Assembly: GCA_014523665.1 (NCBI GenBank)
Contig: JAATVR010000032.1
Location: forward strand, 1 to 11,196
Direction: 5' to 3'
From: Nitrososphaerales archaeon TH526
Lineage (GTDB): Archaea; Thermoproteota; Nitrososphaeria; Nitrososphaerales; Nitrososphaeraceae
Length of the DNA: 11,196 nt
Below are positions 5,847-11,196 of this stretch, piece after piece. The notes under the pieces were generated by a model that searched no databases, was not told where the DNA came from, and saw only the letters and a list, made by a program, of their open reading frames with translations. Made by a program: the position numbers and the translations under genes. Within the stretch, counting starts at the first letter, position 1. The number at the start of each line of letters is the position of its first letter.

Positions 5847-6698
5847 TCAGTTCCCCTTTTTGACCACGACATCTGAAACCAATTGGTAAAATCGAGGACC
5901 TACTTCCCTTACTATATGCAAGAACTGAACATCATGGGAGTACTCACTGAAAGCGTCTTCAGTCTCAGCCTTACCAATTTCTATGGCCGATTTCTTTGAA
6001 TCTGCTCCTACATGTAGGAAAAAATGAATTACGCCACGCCCTTCTTCCAAACAATCTACTGCATCTTTGACAAAGTATTTTGCTTTTTCAGGAAGTGGCA
6101 TCAAGACTCTATTGGACTTCCCAGTGAGAGAGGAGCTTACAATTTCTTTCGCATCTCCACAAAAGCATTCTATTTTCTCATCCATTTTGTTCAATCTGGA
6201 ATTGTATATTGACAATTCATGAGCAGCTCGATTGATATCCACATTATAGATCTTTTTGACATTCCGGTATTTGCAAATAATCACTGAGAATGTTCCTACT
6301 CCTGCAAACATGTTAGTGACCACTTCGTTTTCAGAAGTGAGACTTGCAATCCTAAACCTTTCGGTAGAAAGCCTAGGTGAAAAATAGGTTTGTTCGACAT
6401 CTACCTTAAACCGACAGGCATATTCCTTGTAGAAAGTGATCGGATTATCATCGCCAGCAATCAACTCCAGTTTTCTCGTTCTGTAATCTCCAATTATCGG
6501 AGAAGTTTGCATATAGACCGATCTTGCTGATTTGATATTGTCCAGAATAGTGGCAGCTATCACATGCCTTTTATCAATTAATGTATCAGGGATTTTTAAG
6601 ATGACTATAGTGCCTATGACATCAAAAGAAGAGGTAAGCTTGGAAAGCTCTGATTCTGTAAATATGTTTCCTAATAATCGTTTCAGAAAAGTAGACAT
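5847..6698 (-). CDS. trm5: Trm5-type tRNA (guanine-N1)-methyltransferase, short form
   Basis: The likely role is methylation of G37 next to the tRNA anticodon using S-adenosylmethionine, which prevents frameshifting. In 283 residues the D2 domain starts at about residue 24 (FDVIGTIVILKIPD) and carries the family motif FSPRLSTERFR (106-116). The Rossmann catalytic domain follows, with motif I MFAGVGTFS (130-138), acidic VDIN (153-156), GDAKE (181-185) and motif IV RVLMPLPEKA (197-206). Well-studied Trm5 enzymes have NLP where this one has PLP. The N-terminal D1 domain, which contacts the tRNA elbow in longer homologues of about 330 residues, is reduced to about 20 residues. The start is ATG 6698, 34 bases downstream of the ABCE1 stop, so the two probably share an mRNA. 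A related Taw2/Tyw2-type wybutosine enzyme is a less likely reading. Confidence 0.85.
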   Translation of the reverse strand: MSTFLKRLLGNIFTESELSKLTSSFDVIGTIVILKIPDTLIDKRHVIAATILDNIKSARSVYMQTSPIIGDYRTRKLELIAGDDNPITFYKEYACRFKVDVEQTYFSPRLSTERFRIASLTSENEVVTNMFAGVGTFSVIICKYRNVKKIYNVDINRAAHELSIYNSRLNKMDEKIECFCGDAKEIVSSSLTGKSNRVLMPLPEKAKYFVKDAVDCLEEGRGVIHFFLHVGADSKKSAIEIGKAETEDAFSEYSHDVQFLHIVREVGPRFYQLVSDVVVKKGN

Positions 6699-6732
6699 GA
6701 ATCGTTTGTAATATCAGTAACATTAATGGGAA

Positions 6733-8538
6733 TTATTCAATATAATAGTAATTACCACTTTCTTTCTGGCTCCGGTCCAGCCTGCTTCCTTCCTTATTGA
6801 CTCGTGGACGTCCTGTTTCCAGATCTCGCCTATACGTAATGCTAAGTGACTTTAAAAAGTTGTTCATACCCACTTCCTTAGCAAGAGGCACAGTTGCATG
6901 ACCACTTGAGCCAGGAACACCCTGGAAAATAATCAGACTATCTGAAACCAGGTCTATAAGTTGGACATCATGGTCAATAACCATTGCTGACTTGCTATAG
7001 GCTCTAACGAACCTCTGCAAAAATTTAGCCAACGCAATTCTGTCTTCAACGTCTAAAAATGCAGATGGCTCATCAAGGGCATAAATATCTGCAGGCCTCA
7101 TCAGAGATGCAGCGACTGCAACCTTTTGAAGTTCTCCTCCGCTGAGATGACTAATACTCTTTTCGTATAGCTTCTTAATTCCCAATGGCAATACGATCTG
7201 TTCTTCTAAAAGTGATCCCTCAATTGCGTTACCTTGTGACGCAGCTAGGACAGATTTTACGTCTCCCTCATATTCCTGAGTCAAATATTGTGGTTTGTAG
7301 GATATCTTTACATCGGTTTGGATTGATCCTAAGTCGGGCTTCTCCATGCCAGAAATCATTTTCATAAAGGTTGTCTTTCCCAACGCGTTAGCTCCCACTA
7401 GACCTATAATCTCACCTTTCCTAAGAGAACCATTTGCGACAGTTAACTCGAAGGATGAATTGAATGACTTGTTCAGGTCAGAATAGCTAGTTACGGCGAC
7501 ATCCATAAGCAAGTCCTGGACGGAGCTAGTCCTGTCAAACTTGTAAGATTTTTCCCGGAATCTTACGTTTTCATTAGGAAGGTAGCCCTCGAGAAAGTTG
7601 TTTATACCAATTTTGGTGCTTCGAAGTGTAGAAGTTATGCCATATGCCCCAGGTTCCCCATACAGAACGTGAACATTATCTGACAGATAATCAAGAAGTG
7701 TAAGATCGTGTTCAACAACCATCACACTTTTGCCTTCTTCCGCTAACTCTTGGATAACTCTAGAAACGCTCAATCTCTGATAAACGTCATTATATGAAGA
7801 AGGCTCGTCAAAGAAGTAATAATCTGCGTCTTTGGAAATTGCAATCATCACCGCAAGGCGCTGTAGCTCTCCTCCACTCAGTTCGTCGACGTTTCTGCTC
7901 AACGCGCTCTCCAAGCCGAGTTTTGGAATTAGTCTATCAGCGACTTTACGTTCATCATACTTATCTATGAGGCTACGTACCTTCCCCTTGAACGCCTTCG
8001 GTATCAAATAAACCAACTGAGGTTTGATGGAAGATCTAATTTCACCTGATGCAAGCTTTTCAAAATGAACTTTCATTTCTGTTCCCTGAAAGTTTCCGAT
8101 TACTTCGCTCCAAGTGGTTTCTGACTCATATTTGCCGAAGTTTGGTTTAAGATTGCCCGACAAAATATTTACGATTGTCGACTTTCCCATCCCATTTCTG
8201 CCTAACAAACCTACTACTGAGCCCTTCTTCAGCGTAGGAATCCTATAGAGTCTAAACGAATTTACTCCGTATTGATGTATTTTTTCATGACCCAGCTCGC
8301 TTGCTAGATTAACAATCACTATGGCATCAAAAGGGCACTTCTTTATGCAGATACCGCAGCCAGTACAGAGATCCTCAGATATGAGCGCCTTGCCATCTGA
8401 TGGCCTCTGAATAATGCACTCACCACCTGTCTTGTTTACGGGGCAGTATACTATGCATTCCAAGCCACATTTTCTAGGTTGACATAGTTCCTGATCCAAA
8501 ACCGCAACTCTGTGAGTTTTCTGTGTCTGATCGCCCAA
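6733..8538 (-). CDS. ABCE1/Rli1 ribosome-recycling ATPase
   Basis: This is the twin-ATPase Fe-S protein that splits ribosomes into subunits after termination. Residues 19-68 hold the two ferredoxin-type sites (C19, C24, C28, C32, then C58, C61, C64, C68; C41 between them). NBD1 has Walker A GRNGMGKST (113-121), signature LSGGELQR (220-227), Walker B FFDEP and H277. NBD2 has GANALGKTT (382-390), LSGGELQK (465-472), Walker B LDEP and H523. The hinge motif ENVRFR and the C-terminal RPRVNKEGSRLDR and GNYYY segments are family marks. At 601 residues it is full length. The D-loop of NBD1 reads SSYNDV where SSYLDV is usual. The start is TTG 8538, shortly before the THRVAVLD sequence with which relatives begin, and 36 bases from a TATA-like box. 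trm5 follows at 34 bases. Confidence 0.97.
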   Translation of the reverse strand: MGDQTQKTHRVAVLDQELCQPRKCGLECIVYCPVNKTGGECIIQRPSDGKALISEDLCTGCGICIKKCPFDAIVIVNLASELGHEKIHQYGVNSFRLYRIPTLKKGSVVGLLGRNGMGKSTIVNILSGNLKPNFGKYESETTWSEVIGNFQGTEMKVHFEKLASGEIRSSIKPQLVYLIPKAFKGKVRSLIDKYDERKVADRLIPKLGLESALSRNVDELSGGELQRLAVMIAISKDADYYFFDEPSSYNDVYQRLSVSRVIQELAEEGKSVMVVEHDLTLLDYLSDNVHVLYGEPGAYGITSTLRSTKIGINNFLEGYLPNENVRFREKSYKFDRTSSVQDLLMDVAVTSYSDLNKSFNSSFELTVANGSLRKGEIIGLVGANALGKTTFMKMISGMEKPDLGSIQTDVKISYKPQYLTQEYEGDVKSVLAASQGNAIEGSLLEEQIVLPLGIKKLYEKSISHLSGGELQKVAVAASLMRPADIYALDEPSAFLDVEDRIALAKFLQRFVRAYSKSAMVIDHDVQLIDLVSDSLIIFQGVPGSSGHATVPLAKEVGMNNFLKSLSITYRRDLETGRPRVNKEGSRLDRSQKESGNYYYIE

Positions 8539-8708
8539 CTTTTACTGCCCTTCCTGCTTCTACTTAATGTATTATATGCCTTGTGACCAAGGAAATAGAA
8601 GCCTACAGAAGACCCCGGTCCGTTTACTTTGTAATCCTCGAGAAGACAATCAGTCACTCCATTTGTTGCAAGCATTGTAACAAGTCCACAATAGATTTGG
8701 CTGGACAT
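8451..8708 (-). CDS. possible small protein overlapping ABCE1 start (uncertain)
   Basis: An 85-codon frame opens at ATG 8708 with GGAGG six bases upstream, one of the best ribosome sites in the window. The palindromic TATA-like box at 8758-8766 could also serve it on the minus strand, giving a leader of about 28 bases. The first 55 residues (for example CGLVTMLATNGVTDCLLEDY, then GPGSSVGFYFLGHKAYN) look protein-like, but I recognise no family. The frame runs 88 bases into ABCE1 out of phase, where the translation is just a shadow, and it contains the ABCE1 TATA box. It may be a real gene with a long overlap, a gene broken by a frameshift, or chance. Confidence 0.25.
   Translation of the reverse strand: MSSQIYCGLVTMLATNGVTDCLLEDYKVNGPGSSVGFYFLGHKAYNTLSRSRKGSKSWAIRHRKLTELRFWIRNYVNLENVAWNA
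8571..8578 (-). promoter_or_regulatory. TATA-like box for ABCE1-trm5
   Basis: CATATAAT on the minus strand is centred about 36 bases before TTG 8538, giving a leader of roughly 10 bases. It lies within the overlapping open frame 8451-8708 described below, which slightly weakens the case for that frame. Confidence 0.5.
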
Positions 8709-8757
8709 ACCATCCTCCAAAAAAAGAATAAGAGTCAAACCCATAGCAATAGGAACG

Positions 8758-8766
8758 TTAAATTTA
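8758..8766 (+). promoter_or_regulatory. TATA-like box for 5S rRNA
   Basis: TTAAATTTA is centred about 26 bases upstream of the predicted 5S rRNA 5' end (8788), which is the exact archaeal spacing. It is preceded by a purine-rich AGGAACG that could be the BRE. The sequence is nearly palindromic and could also drive minus-strand transcription. Confidence 0.65.
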
Positions 8767-8787
8767 CCCTTCTGCCTCGCTAATCTT

Positions 8788-8904
8788 TAGCCGGCCATAG
8801 CGAAAGGGAGCGACCCGGACCCATTCCGAACCCGGAAGTCAAACCTATCGTTGCTGCTGAATACTGACCTGCGAGAGCGGTTGGAAAACAGCAGTGCTGG
8901 CGTT
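8788..8904 (+). rRNA. rrf: 5S ribosomal RNA
   Basis: The archaeal 5S core is plain: GCCATAGCG near the 5' end, then CCCGGACCCATTCCGAACCC with GGAAGTCAA (8814-8844), and TACTGACCTGCGAGAGCGG in the 3' half. Helix I forms from GCCGGC (8790-8795) and GCTGGC (8896-8901), with one G-U pair. Ends are set by helix I and the promoter spacing and may be off by a few bases. The gene stands alone, with no 16S, 23S or tRNA beside it, as in Thaumarchaeota. It is transcribed away from ABCE1 and towards the minus-strand gene at 8948. T-rich runs just after it (TTTCATTT and GGTTTTG) could end transcription. Confidence 0.95.
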
Positions 8905-8947
8905 TCATTTAGATTATCGGTTTTGTGATACTAGCCTTATTTATCAA

Positions 8948-9523
8948 CTAGATTTCAGTGGTCTCGCCAAGGTGAATGAGTTTTAAGAGATTCTTTATAT
9001 TATTACCGATCTGGCTTATTAATGGATAAACCGATACAAGACCTAACGGCTCCCATACCTGAGTCTGAATTATGCAGCAGAAATCAGCAGCTCTGACAAA
9101 TAGTTTTGCAAATTCTTCTCCAGGAGGTATGCGAGCGATAGACTCAGATATAGAATTATCTTTTGCTAGATAGTGAGATAACAATCCTCCAGTCCACCCC
9201 AGAGATACTATCTTCTTATTTCTAAAGCTGAACTGAGGATAACATGAGACAAGATCGTGAGCATTTCGGTCTGAATCAATAATGTTTGGATTTTTTAATA
9301 GACAAAAGATGTCAAAGAAAGGACCCATTCTCATTACCTCCTCTATTCCTATATAATCTATGGACGAGTCATCAACATTAACGAATCCATCTCGATTACA
9401 GAGCCAGCGCTCGTAATAGGGCTGCAATGTTTTGTCTACGTCTGAGTTCAGTATTCCTCTTCTACAATGTACCCCAGTATTCGTCAAGCCATCAATTAAT
9501 GAATCTATCTGGAAAATTGGCAT
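8948..9523 (-). CDS. hypothetical protein, no family recognised
   Basis: This 191-residue protein (from ATG 9523) is not one I recognise. It has no signal peptide or clear membrane helix. Visible features are a fairly hydrophobic C-terminal half, a GWTGGLLSHYLA segment, CC in AADFCCIIQT, and several scattered cysteines that form no obvious metal motif. The start was chosen because a TATA-like box (9564-9571) would start transcription near 9541, after the longer alternative GTG 9562, and because GGTGG lies six bases before the ATG. The frame stays open for over 550 bases, which supports a real gene. It lies downstream of the aminopeptidase gene on the same strand with a 150-base gap, and tail-to-tail with 5S rRNA. 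No function is proposed. Confidence 0.6.
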   Translation of the reverse strand: MPIFQIDSLIDGLTNTGVHCRRGILNSDVDKTLQPYYERWLCNRDGFVNVDDSSIDYIGIEEVMRMGPFFDIFCLLKNPNIIDSDRNAHDLVSCYPQFSFRNKKIVSLGWTGGLLSHYLAKDNSISESIARIPPGEEFAKLFVRAADFCCIIQTQVWEPLGLVSVYPLISQIGNNIKNLLKLIHLGETTEI

Positions 9524-9563
9524 GCAGTACCACCATTGACAGATGTTATGAATTCGGCACACC

Positions 9564-9571
9564 CATATATC
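9564..9571 (-). promoter_or_regulatory. TATA-like box for the hypothetical protein
   Basis: GATATATG on the minus strand is centred 44 bases before ATG 9523, giving an 18-base leader that contains GGTGG. It overlaps the alternative GTG start at 9562, making that start unlikely. Confidence 0.45.
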
Positions 9572-9673
9572 CTGAAAGGAGATAGCTTGGTCAACCTGAT
9601 TCCGGGTTGAGATGGATCTGTCTTTACGTCATACCTTCTAAAGAGTAACTAAATGACACAAGATTTTTGTCGT

Positions 9674-11196
9674 TCACCGGGATCTCGACTCTTTTATGAC
9701 CAGCCTAATTAGCGAGCGAATGCCAAAGCCCGTTGCTCCCTTGGGATTGTAACTCTTATCCCAGGTTCCTTCCTGAGTCCATGCCGTGCCTGCTATATCA
9801 AGATGTATCCAAGGGGTTTCGTTTACAAAGTTAGAAAGGAATATTGCGGCTGTAATTGCCCCTCCAGCACGGCCGCCAATGTTTTTTATATCGGCAAATT
9901 TGCTTCTAATCTGCTCACTAAATTCAGGAAAGAGCGGCAGTTCCCAGAATTTTTCGTTAGTCTTTTCACTAATCTGCCTCAGCTTTTCGAACAATTCAGG
10001 ACTATTGCTGAGTGCCCCTGCAATATTAGAACCAAGCGCTACAATACATGCTCCAGTCAAGGTCGCCAAATCAATGATCGAAGTGGGGCTGTATTTTTCA
10101 ATCCCGTACGCGATACTATCAGCAAGAATAAGTCTTCCTTCAGCATCAGTATTAATAACTTCTACAGTCTTCCCGTTATACATCCTCACAATATCTCCGG
10201 GCCTGTATGCTGAACTTGACGGCATATTCTCTACGCACGGGATAATTCCTACCACGTTTGCGTTGACCTCAAGATTTGCCAGACCGCTCATTATGGCTAT
10301 AACATCACAGCCACCTGATTTGTCAAATTTCATTTCTTCCATTCGATCCGACGGCTTGATTGATATTCCGCCTGTATCAAATGTGACCGCCTTTCCTACA
10401 AAGAGATATGGTCCAGTTGTGTTGTTATTTTCATTCCCCTTATATTCAACAATAACAAGCTTGGGAGGCTTGTTGCTTCCCATGCCCACTGCAACAATTC
10501 CATTTAGACCGAGAGATTCCATCTCGTAACGTTCTATTATATGAGTTGAGATCCGCTGGTGTTTTGAAGAAAGGTCTAATGCTACACGAGCCAGATACTC
10601 TGGTGAACACTCATTAGGTGGTAGATTTGCTAAATCTCTTCCGAAATTGACGGCATCAATTATAATCTTTGTAGTATCCAACACGCCCTGCCATTCTTCT
10701 TGTTTTCCATCCACAAGCAAGCTGATTGTCAATAGTGCTGGTGGAGTGTACTTTGATTCACCATTTTTTTGTGACTGGTACTGATCGAATTTATAGAGCG
10801 ATAAGCATGTCCCCTCACAAATGCCTTCTGCGAAGTCTTTGGTTAATTGTGTAAATGGTTTGATGCTATATTCACTAACGCTAATCTCCATTGCTTTCGC
10901 AGCGGCCTTTCCAGCAAGAATTCTTACTTTATCATTATCAAGACTTTTCCTCTGTCCCAGGCCTAAAAGCATGATCCTCTGCATAGGACCCGCGGAACAG
11001 TGTACAATGCAGGTACTCCCAAATGATCCTGTATGTTCCTTGTCCTTAATTACTCGGTCCACCAATGCGACAATCGCTGGGCTAATCCCATCCAATTCCT
11101 TCAATATATCTTCAACCTCATCCTCGAATGCGCCTAAAACCAAAAGCGGCGTTTGTTTAGCAGTAACAGGAATCTGCTCCGCAACAAGTTTGACCA
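9674..11196 (-). CDS. pepA: leucyl aminopeptidase, M17 family (start codon at window edge)
   Basis: This cytosolic two-metal exopeptidase removes N-terminal residues from peptides. The frame continues past the internal TTG at 11143 to the edge, reading KLVAEQIPVTAKQTPLL; the last two bases give NTG, so the start codon probably has its first base just outside. That makes 507 residues, close to E. coli PepA (503). Counting that codon as 1, metal ligands are K269, D274 (GKAVTFDTGG), D292 (MKFDKSGG), D351 and E353 (NTDAEGRL); catalytic K281 (IKP) and R355 are present. The N-terminal domain is variable, as usual. GKA replaces the common GKG and KSGG the usual M-G-A-like run, but all catalytic residues are kept. 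It is the first of the rightmost minus-strand genes; its promoter is out of view. Confidence 0.95.
   Translation of the reverse strand, partial: VKLVAEQIPVTAKQTPLLVLGAFEDEVEDILKELDGISPAIVALVDRVIKDKEHTGSFGSTCIVHCSAGPMQRIMLLGLGQRKSLDNDKVRILAGKAAAKAMEISVSEYSIKPFTQLTKDFAEGICEGTCLSLYKFDQYQSQKNGESKYTPPALLTISLLVDGKQEEWQGVLDTTKIIIDAVNFGRDLANLPPNECSPEYLARVALDLSSKHQRISTHIIERYEMESLGLNGIVAVGMGSNKPPKLVIVEYKGNENNNTTGPYLFVGKAVTFDTGGISIKPSDRMEEMKFDKSGGCDVIAIMSGLANLEVNANVVGIIPCVENMPSSSAYRPGDIVRMYNGKTVEVINTDAEGRLILADSIAYGIEKYSPTSIIDLATLTGACIVALGSNIAGALSNSPELFEKLRQISEKTNEKFWELPLFPEFSEQIRSKFADIKNIGGRAGGAITAAIFLSNFVNETPWIHLDIAGTAWTQEGTWDKSYNPKGATGFGIRSLIRLVIKESRSR

Noticed and set aside
8583..8783. Plus-strand 66-codon open frame upstream of 5S rRNA
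   Set aside because: No recognisable content, and it covers the 5S promoter and ends at the rRNA start.
9786..10529. Long plus-strand open frame of 247 codons inside the aminopeptidase gene
   Set aside because: It lies opposite conserved M17 catalytic motifs and its translation is a low-complexity shadow with no family features.

Overview
The window reads as archaeal chromosome, most probably Thaumarchaeota (Nitrososphaeria). The signs are a full-length ABCE1/Rli1, an archaeal Trm5-type tRNA methyltransferase, an isolated 5S rRNA gene unlinked to 16S/23S, a KH/zinc protein and a two-helix membrane protein that I recall as typical of Thaumarchaeota (memory only, not searched), and TATA-like boxes about 26 bases upstream of inferred transcription starts. 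Base composition is moderate, roughly 40% G+C by eye. I see no insertion sequence, CRISPR array, phage gene or clear tRNA.

Layout. Left part (1-2100): a minus-strand KH/zinc protein, a plus-strand OppD/DppD-type ABC ATPase with no permease beside it, and a small minus-strand protein with an eight-ligand zinc-finger pattern whose stop lies one base from the ABC stop. Middle (2100-5850): all plus strand. sufS and sufU form a translationally coupled pair for Fe-S assembly; sufU appears to start with CTG inside the overlapping sufS stop. A PAP2-family membrane phosphatase, a RimI/Ard1-like GNAT acetyltransferase and a two-helix membrane protein follow. Right part (5850-11196): a minus-strand ABCE1-trm5 pair, a plus-strand 5S rRNA gene, an unrecognised minus-strand protein, and a minus-strand M17 leucyl aminopeptidase whose start codon straddles the right edge.

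How the genes fit together. SufS/SufU would feed Fe-S clusters, which ABCE1 (two ferredoxin-type clusters) needs. ABCE1 (ribosome recycling), Trm5 (tRNA position 37) and 5S rRNA all serve translation. GNAT and aminopeptidase act on protein N termini. These links come from family knowledge, not from any sign of co-regulation.

Non-ATG starts are common (TTG, GTG and one CTG), and several sit about 30-33 bases from a TATA-like box, which suggests nearly leaderless mRNAs. sufS and sufU instead show Shine-Dalgarno sequences. The content is mostly core housekeeping. I found no convincing new multi-gene system; the points most worth checking are the CTG start of sufU, the small zinc-finger protein, the short Trm5 and a possible small gene between 5S rRNA and ABCE1.
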